From Brumimicrobium sp. (lineage in GTDB: Bacteria > Bacteroidota > Bacteroidia > Flavobacteriales_D > Crocinitomicaceae): DNA of 64,000 nucleotides. Numbering within the stretch: the first letter of the stretch is position 1; each line of letters begins with the position of its first letter. The notes under the pieces are model-generated. The model was not told where the DNA came from, did no database searches, and saw only the letters and a list, made by a program, of their open reading frames with translations. Location of the stretch: the NCBI GenBank assembly GCA_023957385.1, contig JAMLGZ010000001.1, positions 558,001 to 622,000 of the forward strand, written 5' to 3'. Shown here piece by piece: positions 36,408 to 46,481 of this stretch. Both the position numbers and the translations under genes were made by a program.

Positions 36408-36767
36408 CTATTGTGTATTCTCCAATCTCACTGCCTCTAGCGTTAAACTATCTTGTATTTTATTATATATATCCAATAGTTTCTCTTGGTGATAAGAATA
36501 ATAATCCATAGAATGTTGATAGCGGATACTATCTATGGCATATTTCTGAAGAATTGTATCCATTACATACGGAAGTTGAGCATACTGGTTTATATTGGTT
36601 TCATTTAATGATTGATAATAAGCCTCTACCACCATCATATCATATAAAATAATACGAAAAGAGTCTTCGGGAATTAAATCCTTAGGGATATCAGTATTAT
36701 CTATCTGGTATGAACAGCCAGCAAAAGAGAATACACTAAGCAAGAAAAATACTATTCTTTTAAGCAT
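36408..36767 (-). CDS. DUF4296 family lipoprotein
   Basis: A 119-residue lipoprotein (signal LSVFSFAGC, Cys18) with a helical body carrying the DUF4296 pattern as I recall it (PEDSFRIILYDMMVVEAYYQ, YAIDSIRYQHSMDYYSYHQE). I set the start at the ATG at 36767, forming TGATG with the pyrC stop. A TTG one codon upstream is the alternative. It follows pyrC and the mannosyltransferase gene in one transcript, a neighbour order I remember from other Flavobacteriales. Function unknown. Confidence 0.82.
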   Translation of the reverse strand: MLKRIVFFLLSVFSFAGCSYQIDNTDIPKDLIPEDSFRIILYDMMVVEAYYQSLNETNINQYAQLPYVMDTILQKYAIDSIRYQHSMDYYSYHQEKLLDIYNKIQDSLTLEAVRLENTQ

Positions 36768-38104
36768 CAATCAAAACGATTAAAAGTGAGACGTCTTCCG
36801 GTAGCTTCTGAAACAATTTTATCTTGGTCATAAACTAAATTTCCATTTACAAAAGTTTTTTCAATCTTATGAGAAAAAGTGGTTCCTTCAAATGGCGACC
36901 AACCACATTTGTAAAGTATATTTTCTTTAGTTACAGTTGTTGTTTGAGTTGGATCAATTAATACCAAATCAGCAAAATAACCTTCTCGAATAAAGCCTCT
37001 ATTTTTTACGCCAAACAAAGTAGCTGGTGCATGAGCAGTTTTTTCGATAATCCTTTCTTTAGAGATTACTCCTTGTAAAGATTTTTCAAAGAGTGCTAAG
37101 AGCGCATGTTGTACTAAAGGTCCGCCTGAAGGTGCTTTAAAATACGATTGTTCTTTTTCTTCTATGGTATGTGGCGCATGATCTGTAGCAATTACATCAA
37201 TACGATTATCTAATACTGCTTTCCAGATGGCCTCTCTATCACTTGCTTTCTTTACCGCAGGATTCCATTTGATATATGTTCCTTTTGCTGCATAATCCTC
37301 TTCTGAAAACCAAAGATGATGTACACAAGCCTCTGCTGTAATTCGTTTTTGAGCAAGTGGAGTTATATTCTCAAATAGAGAAAGTTCCTTTGCTGTAGAA
37401 ATATGTAAAACATGTAAACGAGCTCCGTGCTTTTTAGCTAAGGAAACAGCCAAAGAAGAGGATAAATAGCATGCTTCATCACTTCGAATTTCTGGGTGGT
37501 ACTGAATAGGCACATTCTCTCCGTATTTTTCACGGAATAATTCCATATTTCTACGGATTGTAGCTTCATCTTCACAATGTGTTGCTATAAGCATAGGAAC
37601 TTTACTAAAGATATTATTCAAAGTAGTTGGATTATCAACCAACATATTTCCTGTACTAGAACCCATAAATACTTTTACACCACAAACATCTTTAGGATTA
37701 GTTTTGAGCACTTCCTCAATATTATCATTGGAAGCTCCCATAAAAAAACTATAATTAGCAGCACTAGTTTTTGCAGCAGTTGCATATTTATCTGCTAATA
37801 ATTCCTGAGTTAAGGCCTGTGGTACAGTATTAGGCATTTCCATAAAAGAAGTTACGCCACCTGCCACGGCAGCTCTACTCTCTGTAAAAATTGTGGCTTT
37901 ATGTGTGAGTCCTGGTTCTCTAAAATGAACTTGGTCATCAATACTACCTGGAACTAAATATTTACCTTCACAATTGATTTCTTGAGCAGAAACATCTGCT
38001 ACATGTGAATCTATTTTAGCAATCCTATCTCCGTCAATTAACACATCACCTACAAAGGATTTCCCTTCATTAATAATGGTCGCTTGTTTTAAAACATATT
38101 TCAT
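36767..38104 (-). CDS. pyrC: Dihydroorotase
   Basis: A 445-residue amidohydrolase closing carbamoyl-aspartate to dihydroorotate in pyrimidine synthesis. The fold signatures are present: [20 protein letters not shown] (58-60 read Q-V-H), [24 protein letters not shown] with the bridging Lys region, [16 protein letters not shown] and IATDHAPHT. The first His of the usual H-x-H metal pair is Gln; I recall this in other Bacteroidota dihydroorotases, so it may not mean loss of function. The start is the ATG at 38104, within the ATGA overlap with the upstream stop. An earlier in-frame start would overlap the mannosyltransferase gene further. Confidence 0.94.
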   Translation of the reverse strand: MKYVLKQATIINEGKSFVGDVLIDGDRIAKIDSHVADVSAQEINCEGKYLVPGSIDDQVHFREPGLTHKATIFTESRAAVAGGVTSFMEMPNTVPQALTQELLADKYATAAKTSAANYSFFMGASNDNIEEVLKTNPKDVCGVKVFMGSSTGNMLVDNPTTLNNIFSKVPMLIATHCEDEATIRRNMELFREKYGENVPIQYHPEIRSDEACYLSSSLAVSLAKKHGARLHVLHISTAKELSLFENITPLAQKRITAEACVHHLWFSEEDYAAKGTYIKWNPAVKKASDREAIWKAVLDNRIDVIATDHAPHTIEEKEQSYFKAPSGGPLVQHALLALFEKSLQGVISKERIIEKTAHAPATLFGVKNRGFIREGYFADLVLIDPTQTTTVTKENILYKCGWSPFEGTTFSHKIEKTFVNGNLVYDQDKIVSEATGRRLTFNRFD

Positions 38105-38817
38105 AAATCCATTTTTCTCATCTTCCAAACGCCATATATAGCTTCTTTGAAGATGCTAATATCCATTTTTGATGTTCCTTTTTGTCTGTCCACAAAGGTA
38201 ATTGGAACTTCGACAATTCCCAAACCATGTCTTCGAACACCATACTTCATACAAATCTGGAATGCATAACCTTTAAATGGGATATTATTGTATTTCACCG
38301 TTGATAAGGCTTCTCTGGAATAACACTTAAATCCAGCAGTGGTATCTTTGATTCCTATCCAAAGAATCATACGCACATAGATAGAAGCAAAGTAGGACAT
38401 CAAAATACGTGAGAGTGGCCAATTTTTTACTTTTCCTCCCTTACAATAGCGAGAACCTATAGCTAAATGCACTCCTTCTTGATTGCAAGCATCATACAAA
38501 CGAATCAAATCGTCCGGATTATGGGAAAAATCAGCATCCATTTCAAAGATAAATGCATAACCAACTCCCAATGCCCAATCAAAACCAGCTTTATAGGCTG
38601 TTCCTAATCCATTTTTTCCTTGCCTTTCTAATAAATGTAAACGATTGGGATATTCTTCTTGGAGTTCTTTCACTTTTGAACCAGTTCCATCAGGAGAATT
38701 ATCATCGACGATTAATAGATGGAAATCTTTTGCATAGCCTAACACCTTACGCGTAATGCGCTCGATGTTTTCAATCTCGTTGTATGTAGGGATTATAACT
38801 ATGCTGTCTGATGTCAT
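38101..38817 (-). CDS. Polyprenol-phosphate mannosyltransferase (GT2)
   Basis: A 238-residue GT2 enzyme of the DPM1-type: [24 protein letters not shown] (nucleotide-sugar site), [14 protein letters not shown] (metal Asp pair), [14 protein letters not shown] and [30 protein letters not shown]. Likely transfers mannose from GDP-mannose to a polyprenol phosphate, the donor for O-mannosylation of exported proteins, a known feature of some Bacteroidota. No C-terminal membrane helices, as in the short bacterial type. The next gene is pyrC by an ATGA overlap. Confidence 0.92.
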   Translation of the reverse strand: MTSDSIVIIPTYNEIENIERITRKVLGYAKDFHLLIVDDNSPDGTGSKVKELQEEYPNRLHLLERQGKNGLGTAYKAGFDWALGVGYAFIFEMDADFSHNPDDLIRLYDACNQEGVHLAIGSRYCKGGKVKNWPLSRILMSYFASIYVRMILWIGIKDTTAGFKCYSREALSTVKYNNIPFKGYAFQICMKYGVRRHGLGIVEVPITFVDRQKGTSKMDISIFKEAIYGVWKMRKMDL

Positions 38818-38899
38818 TCGCTACTTTTTAAATGCTAATATACAGGAAAATTTATATTTTAATTTGTTCAATATGTATAAAAACCCATCAAATTAATAC

Positions 38900-39583
38900 T
38901 TAGAAGTTCGGGGTTAATTGATTTGTTTTAAAGAAATCATCAATATATTTTATAACCTCTTCTTCATCATCCGAAATCTTAATTAAATCCAAATCTTCTG
39001 GACTGATATTTCCAAAAGAAAGCATGGTCCCTTTGATCCATTCAAATAAACCAGACCAATATTCTGAACCAACTAAAATAATTGGTTTTTTAGTAATCTT
39101 ATTTGTTTGCACCAGAGTCATGGCTTCAAACAACTCATCCATTGTTCCAAAACCACCTGGAAGTACAACAAATGCTTGAGAATATTTTACAAAAATAACT
39201 TTGCGTACAAAGAAATAATCAAATTTTAAATTGGATTCGGGATCTATATACGGATTATCGTGTTGCTCAAAAGGTAAATCGATATTTAATCCAATTGATT
39301 GACCTCCGCCAAGTTGAGCTCCCTTATTTCCTGCTTCCATAATTCCAGGTCCTCCTCCAGTTATAACTCCGTATCCTCTTTCTCCTAATAATTGAGAAAT
39401 TCTAACAGCTTTCTCATAATATACAGAACCTGGTTTTACCCTTGCCGAACCAAATACGGAGATACTAGGTCCAATCTTTGCCATTTTTTCATAGCCACTT
39501 ACAAATTCAGCCATGATTTTAAATAAGGCCCAGCTATCATTTGACTTTATTTCACTCCAATTTTTTCCTGGTTTATAACTCAT
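38900..39583 (-). CDS. LOG-family (TIGR00730-type) nucleoside 5'-monophosphate phosphoribohydrolase-like protein
   Basis: A 227-residue Rossmann-fold protein with the marks of the family: SVFGSARVKPGSVYYEKA, GYGVITGGGPGIMEAGNKGA and VVLPGGFGTMDELFEAMTLVQT, containing the PGGxGTxxE motif. Such proteins are often annotated lysine decarboxylases, but family members studied cleave ribose-5-phosphate from cytokinin nucleotides or AMP. The real substrate here is unknown. It follows uvrA with a 1-base gap, so it is co-transcribed. Confidence 0.9.
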   Translation of the reverse strand: MSYKPGKNWSEIKSNDSWALFKIMAEFVSGYEKMAKIGPSISVFGSARVKPGSVYYEKAVRISQLLGERGYGVITGGGPGIMEAGNKGAQLGGGQSIGLNIDLPFEQHDNPYIDPESNLKFDYFFVRKVIFVKYSQAFVVLPGGFGTMDELFEAMTLVQTNKITKKPIILVGSEYWSGLFEWIKGTMLSFGNISPEDLDLIKISDDEEEVIKYIDDFFKTNQLTPNF

Positions 39584-39584
39584 A

Positions 39585-42383
39585 TTATCTTTTTAATTCA
39601 ATTTCTAAATATTTTCCTGTTATAGATTTTTTATCCTTTGCAATTTGTTCAGGTGTTCCAACGGCTACAACCTCTCCTCCTAATCTTCCTCCTTCTGGAC
39701 CAATGTCTATAACATAATCTGCCATTTTTACTATATCCAGATTATGTTCTATTACTAATACAGTATTTCCTTCTTCTACTAATCTATTTAGCACCTCCAA
39801 CAGCATACGTATGTCCTCAAAATGTAATCCCGTAGAAGGCTCATCCAAAATATAAATGGTCTTTCCCGTGCTTCTTTTTGCTAGTTCAGACGCTAATTTT
39901 ATACGTTGTGCTTCTCCTCCAGATAGTGTTGTAGAAGGCTGTCCCAACTTCACATAACCCAAACCTACCGATAATAAAGTGGACAAAATACGATGAATTT
40001 TTGGAATAGGCTCAAAAAATTCGGTTGCTTTTTCAATCGTCATGTCCAGTACATCAAAAATAGATTTCCCTTTATAAAAGACATCCAAAGTTTCTCGGTT
40101 GTATCGCTTCCCTCCACAAGTCTCACATTCGACATATACATCAGGAAGGAAATTCATTTCAATTTGGCGCAATCCTGCTCCTTTACATGTTTCGCAGCGA
40201 CCTCCGCTTACATTAAAAGAAAATCTTCCTGGCTTATATCCTCGGATTTGTGCTTCAGGGAGACTAGCAAACAAACTACGGATTTCATCAAATAATTTAG
40301 TGTAGGTTGCAGGATTGGATCGTGGTGTTCTTCCAATTGGTTCTTGATTTATTTCAATGACTTTATCTAAGTTTTCCAATCCTTCAACTTTTTTGTACGG
40401 CAAAGGAACTTGTACACCATTATAAAAATGTTGATTCAGTATAGGATACAAAGTTTGATTAATCAATGTTGATTTCCCACTTCCCGAAACACCTGTTACG
40501 CATATGAGTGTACCTAAAGGAAAACTAATGCTAACATTTTTTAGGTTATTCCCAGAAGCTCCTTTCAGGGTTAAGATATGTCCATTGCCTTTGCGTCTGG
40601 TTTTGGGAATCTCTATTTTGCGCTTATCATTCAAATACTGAGCTGTTAGAGAATTTCCCTTTAACATCTCTTTATAAGTAGAAGCAGTTACAATTTCGCC
40701 CCCATTCACACCTGCTCCCGGACCAATATCTACAATAAAATCGGCAGACTCTATCATTTCTCTATCGTGCTCAACCACAATCACTGAATTACCTGTGTCT
40801 CGTAATTGTTTTAAAGAATTAATCAGACGCGTGTTATCACGTTGGTGTAATCCAATACTTGGTTCATCCAATACATACAAAACATTCATCAGTTCCGAAC
40901 CAATCTGAGTAGCCAATCGGATGCGCTGCCCTTCTCCTCCAGAAAGTGTTCGAGCAGGTCTATCCAATTTTAAATATTTTAATCCTACTGATAAAATAAA
41001 TGATAAACGACTGTTAATCTCTTTCAAAATTTCTTCAGCGATTTTGAATTCACTCTTCGATAACTTTTTAGGAAGTTCTTTAAAGAATTCAGCCAATTCA
41101 TCGATATCCATTTGCACCAATTCTCGGATATTTTTCTCATCAATTTTAAAGTAGAGTGCTTCTTTCTTCAAACGAGAACCTTCACAAGTAGGGCATGTCT
41201 TTTTTTCCATAAATGATCTTGCCCAACGCGAAATCTGAATAGATGAGCCATCACTGATATGTCGTTCTAAAAAATTAATAATTCCTTCAAAAGCGAAAAC
41301 ATTTTTTCCTTGTTCGGAAACTCCAGCATCTTGGCCATAAAGAATTGCATTTAAAAGTTCTTCTGGGAAATCTTTTATGGGAGTAGTAAGAGAGAATCCT
41401 TCATTTTCTAAAAATTCTTCTAACTCTTCAAAAATCCAATTTCGTTTATATTCTCCTAAAGGCTCTAAACCACCTTTCTTGATGGATAAGTTCCTATCAG
41501 GTATAATTTTATTGATATCTGCCACAGAAATCTCACCTAAACCACTACAAGTAGGACACGCGCCATACGGAGAATTGAAAGAAAATAAATTAGGCTCAGG
41601 TTCAGCATAACTTATTCCCGAAGTTGGACACATCAAAGCGCGGCTATAATAGCTAACTGTTTGAGTATCCGCATTAAATATCATCATGGTTTTCTCACCA
41701 AGTTCCATACTTAATTCAACAGCTTTTTTAAGTCTTTTCTTATCTTTTGCATCTGCCTTCAAGCGGTCAACAACCAACTCGATATCATGGATTTTATATC
41801 GATCCAAGCGCATTTCAGGAACGATATCTATCAGCTCTCCATCAACTCTCATTTTGGTATAGCCCTTTTTAAGCATACGCTCAAAGAGTTCTCGGTAGTG
41901 ACCTTTTCTACCTTTTACCAAAGGAGCTAAAAAGATTAATTTGTTTCCATCGAGTTTTTGCAGAATAAGTTCTACAATCTGGTCATCAGAATACTTCACC
42001 ATCTCTTCACCTGTCACATACGAATAGGCTTTTCCTATACGAGCATATAGCAAACGCATAAAGTCGTATATCTCCGTAATGGTTCCAACTGAAGATCGAG
42101 GATTTTTAGATACTGTCTTTTGCTCAATTGAGATTACTGGAGAAAGACCTTCAATCTTATCCACATTGGGTCTATCTAACCCCGAAAGAAACTGGCGTGC
42201 ATAGGCAGAGAAAGTTTCAATATATCTCCGTTGGCCTTCAGCAAAAATCGTATCAAAAGCCAACGAAGATTTTCCACTACCACTCAATCCTGTAAATACG
42301 ACCAATTGATTACGAGGAATCGTAATGTCAATATTTTTAAGGTTATGCTCTTTCGCACCAAAAACTTCTATTACTTCTTTCAT
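39585..42383 (-). CDS. uvrA: Excinuclease ABC subunit A
   Basis: A 932-residue DNA damage-recognition ATPase of nucleotide excision repair. Two ABC modules: Walker A GLSGSGKSS (32-40) and GVSGSGKST in the second half; signature loops TLSGGEGQRIRLA and TLSGGEAQRIKLA; Walker B VLDEPSIGLHQRD and LDEPSTGLHFEDI. Zinc clusters use CPTCSG, CPTCEG, CETCKG and CETCGG. The ATG at 42383 is chosen, since the frame runs upstream but a -7 box lies at 42405-42412, so a start at 42434 would precede transcription. uvrB and uvrC are not here. Confidence 0.97.
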   Translation of the reverse strand: MKEVIEVFGAKEHNLKNIDITIPRNQLVVFTGLSGSGKSSLAFDTIFAEGQRRYIETFSAYARQFLSGLDRPNVDKIEGLSPVISIEQKTVSKNPRSSVGTITEIYDFMRLLYARIGKAYSYVTGEEMVKYSDDQIVELILQKLDGNKLIFLAPLVKGRKGHYRELFERMLKKGYTKMRVDGELIDIVPEMRLDRYKIHDIELVVDRLKADAKDKKRLKKAVELSMELGEKTMMIFNADTQTVSYYSRALMCPTSGISYAEPEPNLFSFNSPYGACPTCSGLGEISVADINKIIPDRNLSIKKGGLEPLGEYKRNWIFEELEEFLENEGFSLTTPIKDFPEELLNAILYGQDAGVSEQGKNVFAFEGIINFLERHISDGSSIQISRWARSFMEKKTCPTCEGSRLKKEALYFKIDEKNIRELVQMDIDELAEFFKELPKKLSKSEFKIAEEILKEINSRLSFILSVGLKYLKLDRPARTLSGGEGQRIRLATQIGSELMNVLYVLDEPSIGLHQRDNTRLINSLKQLRDTGNSVIVVEHDREMIESADFIVDIGPGAGVNGGEIVTASTYKEMLKGNSLTAQYLNDKRKIEIPKTRRKGNGHILTLKGASGNNLKNVSISFPLGTLICVTGVSGSGKSTLINQTLYPILNQHFYNGVQVPLPYKKVEGLENLDKVIEINQEPIGRTPRSNPATYTKLFDEIRSLFASLPEAQIRGYKPGRFSFNVSGGRCETCKGAGLRQIEMNFLPDVYVECETCGGKRYNRETLDVFYKGKSIFDVLDMTIEKATEFFEPIPKIHRILSTLLSVGLGYVKLGQPSTTLSGGEAQRIKLASELAKRSTGKTIYILDEPSTGLHFEDIRMLLEVLNRLVEEGNTVLVIEHNLDIVKMADYVIDIGPEGGRLGGEVVAVGTPEQIAKDKKSITGKYLEIELKR

Positions 42384-42404
42384 TTGTATCAAATCCGAGG
42401 TATG

Positions 42405-42412
42405 CAAAGGTA
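42405..42412 (-). promoter_or_regulatory. Putative -7 box for uvrA
   Basis: TACCTTTG on the minus strand matches TAnnTTTG, 21 bases before the chosen ATG. It excludes the longer frame start at 42434. Confidence 0.45.
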
Positions 42413-42515
42413 AGAAAATCAAATTCTTTTTCACCTTAGTTCAGTCTAAACAAAAGTTTATTTATAATGTTTCAATCTTGACACTGAAAGAAATACAATT
42501 GTGATAGGAACATTC

Positions 42516-43589
42516 CTAATCATTCTTAGGTGCTGGGTATTTCAATGTATTCCTATACAATGGTATAAATACTGAAAGGAAGAATAATAAACCAAGGAAG
42601 GATGTATAGTAATACCCTCTAATTGCTAACCATCCTAATAGAATGGCATATATAGCAGAAAAACAACTAATTATTAAAAATATAACCCAAACTTTAAAAT
42701 CAGAATGACCTTTATATACCAAGTGGTGGGTGGTGTGATCTTTTCCTCCTACCATCACAGAAGAGCCTTTTCTTTTACGATTAATAGTTACTGTTAAAGT
42801 GTCAGCGATAGTTGGTGTAAAAGCTGTAAGAATTAGGAATATACTTATCCAAGATGGAATTTCAAGTGTAGCAGGTAAATTCCATATTGCTTTAATACCA
42901 AAATAACCTACATAGAGTCCAATAAATTGACTACCCGAATCTCCCATAAACATTTTGGAAGGATTTATATTAAAAATTAGAAATCCAATGATACCTCCTA
43001 CCTGAGCCAGAATAATTAGAGTCCAAATAAATAAGTTTTGGTTACCTGAGAATAGGAGGCAAAATAAACAAGTGAGTAATATAAATAAAGATACTGTTGC
43101 GGTAATTCCATCCATATTATCCAACATATTTAGACTATTCATAATGGCAACAATCCAAAAAACAGTTAACGCACTATCCAACCAGAATGAATGAAAAAAA
43201 TCAATATTGTTGTCAGTAAAGACAAGCACTAAACCACATGAAATTTGCCCAAATAATTTAAGAAAAGGCCTTGTATTATATGCATCATCCATCACACCAA
43301 TTCCAAAAGCAAGGATACTGGCAGCTATCAACCCCACAAATTTTATGTTTAGGAATATGTTTTGAGTTGGGTAGATAGAAGCTATTGCTAAAATAACGGC
43401 AATAAAAACGAAGAATAAACTAATTCCTCCTAAAGAAGGCTTTGAAGAGCTACTCCAACGTACGATAATATCATTTTTATTACGAATACCTAAACTTTCT
43501 GAGAAACGTAATAATAAGGTGTTTACAACTAAGGAAATTGCAAAACCACCTATAAAGAATGATATGATTATTAGGATGTTAGTATCCAA
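42516..43589 (-). CDS. Undecaprenyl-phosphate sugar-1-phosphate transferase (WecA/MraY family)
   Basis: A 357-residue polytopic inner-membrane protein with about ten hydrophobic helices. Conserved motifs are LGGISLFF, GVMDDAYNTRPFLKLFGQI, NSLNMLDNMDGITATVSLF (Asp cluster), FMGDSGSQFIGLYVGYF and the HTTHHLV His motif near the end. It would start polysaccharide repeat-unit synthesis by moving a HexNAc-1-phosphate to undecaprenyl phosphate. A MraY role is unlikely because it sits in an exopolysaccharide block. The start codon is TTG at 43589. Last gene of the minus-strand run. Confidence 0.88.
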   Translation of the reverse strand: MDTNILIIISFFIGGFAISLVVNTLLLRFSESLGIRNKNDIIVRWSSSSKPSLGGISLFFVFIAVILAIASIYPTQNIFLNIKFVGLIAASILAFGIGVMDDAYNTRPFLKLFGQISCGLVLVFTDNNIDFFHSFWLDSALTVFWIVAIMNSLNMLDNMDGITATVSLFILLTCLFCLLFSGNQNLFIWTLIILAQVGGIIGFLIFNINPSKMFMGDSGSQFIGLYVGYFGIKAIWNLPATLEIPSWISIFLILTAFTPTIADTLTVTINRKRKGSSVMVGGKDHTTHHLVYKGHSDFKVWVIFLIISCFSAIYAILLGWLAIRGYYYTSFLGLLFFLSVFIPLYRNTLKYPAPKND

Positions 43590-43619
43590 TATAAATGTTG
43601 TTTTGTGTAGAATACCTTT

Positions 43620-44165
43620 TTAAAAAGGTGAAGCAAAGTTACAAAAGTTTTGACAATATTGGTCTTTTTCGGATAAAATTGGTTGAGTAATATCCCAGTC
43701 AATAGCTAAATCTTTGTCATTCCACATAATCCCCCGTTCAGACTCTTTATTGTAAAATTGAGAACATTTGTAGCTGAAGATAGTATCTTCTTCCAAGGTT
43801 AAGAATCCATGAGCAAATCCCTCAGGAATAAAAAATTGTTTCTTATTTTCTTCGGATAAGATAATTTTATAATGTTGACCGAATGTTGGTGAATTTTTTC
43901 TCAAGTCCACTGCAACATCTAATACTGCTCCGCGAATTACACGAACCAATTTGGCTTGAGCAAATGGTGGGGTTTGATAGTGAAGTCCTCTCAGAACATT
44001 ACTGGCAGACTTGGATTCATTATCTTGTACAAAAGTGAGAGTTGATCCTACTAGCTCTTGAAATAATTTAGTATTAAAAGATTCCATAAAATACCCTCGC
44101 TCATCTTCATAAATTTTGGGTTCTAAAATAAATAAACCTTCTATATCTGTTTCAATTAGTTTCAT
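43620..44165 (-). CDS. rfbC: dTDP-4-dehydrorhamnose 3,5-epimerase
   Basis: A 181-residue cupin enzyme (usual length 180-190) of dTDP-L-rhamnose synthesis. Visible motifs: DERGYFMESFN, FVQDNESKSASNVLRGLHYQ (catalytic His), VRVIRGAVLDVAVDLRKNSPTFGQ, IPEGFAHGFLTLEED and TIFSYKCSQFYNKESERGI. The partner genes rfbA, rfbB and rfbD are not in the window and may lie elsewhere. It sits 6 bases after the stop of the tyrosine kinase gene. Confidence 0.93.
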   Translation of the reverse strand: MKLIETDIEGLFILEPKIYEDERGYFMESFNTKLFQELVGSTLTFVQDNESKSASNVLRGLHYQTPPFAQAKLVRVIRGAVLDVAVDLRKNSPTFGQHYKIILSEENKKQFFIPEGFAHGFLTLEEDTIFSYKCSQFYNKESERGIMWNDKDLAIDWDITQPILSEKDQYCQNFCNFASPF

Positions 44166-44171
44166 ACCAAT

Positions 44172-46478
44172 TTATTCTGTATAATAGTTGTTTTTATAAT
44201 AGGATGATTTCGTTAGGCTAACCCCGTTTAGGATAACATTTAGATTTTTTATATCATTCAACTTAGATAACTCTTCTAATTTTTCAATAAATACACGTTT
44301 AGAGTATTCGGCTCTAAAAATGTAAATTGGAATATCGGATTTAGACATTACCTGAAGGCCATCAGCAACTACTCCCACAGGTGGATTGTCAATTATAATG
44401 ATATCATATTTTAGTTTTAAATTTTCAAGAATCTCATCAAATATGGGGTTTATAATTAATTCAGCCGGATTAGGAGGTATTGGACCAGCCGGTATGAAAT
44501 CAAAATTATTCATTCCAGTATTCTGAATGGCTTCCTCAATTGTGCAATGTTTAGCTAAAATATTGCTCATACCTATTGTATTTGATTTATCTAATCCTAA
44601 ATGCACCTTGGGTTTACGCATATCTAAATCTATTAAAATGACTCGTTTTCCTGTTAATGCATATACTCCTCCAATATTCAAAGCGACAAAGGTTTTCCCT
44701 TCTCCAGATACAGTAGATGTAATGGCGATTGTCTTTGCGTCCTTATTAATAAAAGTTAGATTGGTCCGTAGCAAACGGAAATATTCACTCACTGCTGTTC
44801 GAGAAGAATTCTCTACTACCAATCTGGAATATTTTTCTGGAAGTTTTATTTTGGGTATAATACCTAAGATATGTGTATTAAATGGGGCTAAGTTCTGTAG
44901 ATCAAATAACTGATTTATCTTGTTATAGGTTAAATATCTCAATAATAAGAAGGATAGAGAGATAGAAAAGGAAAAGAAGAGTGCAATCCCATATACTATC
45001 GCCTTTTTGGGAAAAATTGATTGAGAAGAATTTATAGCTGGATTTAGAACTTTATTATTTGTTGTATATCCAGCATTTGAGATGGAGTACATTACCTGTT
45101 TCTCTGTAAAAAGAGAGAAGTATTTTTCATTCAGATCCTTAATATTTATGAGTTTAGATAATTCTAACTCTTTCTCTGGTAGATAATTAAACTGCCCTTG
45201 AATTTGACTTAATTCGGAGTTTACAAATTTGAGTTGTTCGTTTTCACCTTTTATGAGATTACTAATAAACTCACGTATATTATCTTTTCTAATAGCAATC
45301 TTTTTATTAACTCGCTTAACTACTTCATTGTCTGTTGTTACCTTGTATAGTAAATCTTCTCTACTTTCGGCTAAAGTATATAACTCATTAATCTGTTCTC
45401 CTAAGGTTGTACTGTATGATTTCCCTATTAGATCGGGTAAGAGTCTATAAATTTCAATACTCTCTGGATTACCTTGTATCTTTTGATCAATTTTATTTAA
45501 AACTCTCAATTCATCTATGATTACTCGCTCCTTCTCTTTGAGTTCAATAATTTTCTCGTTTAATGCAGAGCTTAAAATAGTGGGGTCTGAAACACCTTCT
45601 GTACGTTGATAATTGATAATCTGATTTTTAGATTCATTAAGAGATTTTGAAAGTGAATCAAGCTGTGCATCAATAAACTTGAGAATTCGCTCATTACTTT
45701 CTTTTTTTACGGTCTCATCATAATTAAAAAATTCATCTGTTAAAGTTGTAACAATGTCGTATGCTAATATTGAATTATTACCTTGATAACTTATTTCAAT
45801 AGTTTGTGCAGAATAATCTATGACCTCAACCGATAAGCCATCATAAAAAAGATTGGCAATATCCTCTGGTTTGTTAATTTGAAAATACAATTGATTAGAC
45901 TGACATTCTTCTTCAAAATTTATTACATCTTCTACCTTCATTTTTATTGAAAAATAGTCTGAGTGTATTGTATCTTCAGTATATGGAATCTGATAATCTT
46001 TTCCTTCACACGTATAATTAAGTATTACTCCTTCGTCTTTTATATACTCTAAATAAATGGGCACATTATAAATGACTGGATTTTTCACCTCAATTAATTG
46101 AATATAAAAACCACCTTGTTTATAGTGTAGTTCTGTAAGAATATCCCCTTTGGCGTAGCTAAGAATTTTCAAAGGGAGTTTCTCAATTGCTTTACTAAAT
46201 AACATTCTAGATCTCAATAACTCAAGCTCTTTAGCAATCGTATTGTCTTTTTGGAATCCTTGGAAACCGAGTACTTCGGCACCTTGGTCTTCATCACTAA
46301 TTTGTATAAGTATGCTTGATTTATAAATAGGTTTAGTATAACGTAAATATAAAAAGGCTAATGTTATAAATAGAGAAGTTACAAGAACGCACCAATACCA
46401 ATTCTTCTTTACTACAGCCTTTAAGATGTGAACATCAAAAGTTGTATTAATAAAAATCTTATTTCGTTGTGCTGCCAT
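44172..46478 (-). CDS. Wzc-like polysaccharide co-polymerase/tyrosine kinase
   Basis: A 768-residue inner-membrane protein. Two membrane helices (about 27-46 and 495-515) frame a periplasmic Wzz-type domain with long coiled coils (EKIIELKEKERVIIDELRVLNK). The C-terminal BY-kinase has Walker A TVSGEGKTFVALNIG, Walker A' RVILIDLDMRKPKVH and Walker B YDIIIIDNPPVGVVADG. A short Tyr-rich tail (SSYYKNNYYTE) offers four phosphorylatable tyrosines. In the family this protein controls chain length and export together with the Wza-like lipoprotein, which is encoded 3 bases upstream. Confidence 0.94.
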   Translation of the reverse strand: MAAQRNKIFINTTFDVHILKAVVKKNWYWCVLVTSLFITLAFLYLRYTKPIYKSSILIQISDEDQGAEVLGFQGFQKDNTIAKELELLRSRMLFSKAIEKLPLKILSYAKGDILTELHYKQGGFYIQLIEVKNPVIYNVPIYLEYIKDEGVILNYTCEGKDYQIPYTEDTIHSDYFSIKMKVEDVINFEEECQSNQLYFQINKPEDIANLFYDGLSVEVIDYSAQTIEISYQGNNSILAYDIVTTLTDEFFNYDETVKKESNERILKFIDAQLDSLSKSLNESKNQIINYQRTEGVSDPTILSSALNEKIIELKEKERVIIDELRVLNKIDQKIQGNPESIEIYRLLPDLIGKSYSTTLGEQINELYTLAESREDLLYKVTTDNEVVKRVNKKIAIRKDNIREFISNLIKGENEQLKFVNSELSQIQGQFNYLPEKELELSKLINIKDLNEKYFSLFTEKQVMYSISNAGYTTNNKVLNPAINSSQSIFPKKAIVYGIALFFSFSISLSFLLLRYLTYNKINQLFDLQNLAPFNTHILGIIPKIKLPEKYSRLVVENSSRTAVSEYFRLLRTNLTFINKDAKTIAITSTVSGEGKTFVALNIGGVYALTGKRVILIDLDMRKPKVHLGLDKSNTIGMSNILAKHCTIEEAIQNTGMNNFDFIPAGPIPPNPAELIINPIFDEILENLKLKYDIIIIDNPPVGVVADGLQVMSKSDIPIYIFRAEYSKRVFIEKLEELSKLNDIKNLNVILNGVSLTKSSYYKNNYYTE

Positions 46479-46481
46479 TCG

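Noticed and set aside
42384-42434. Longer start for UvrA, adding 17 residues
   Set aside because: The extra residues are not part of the family and the region contains a -7 promoter box.
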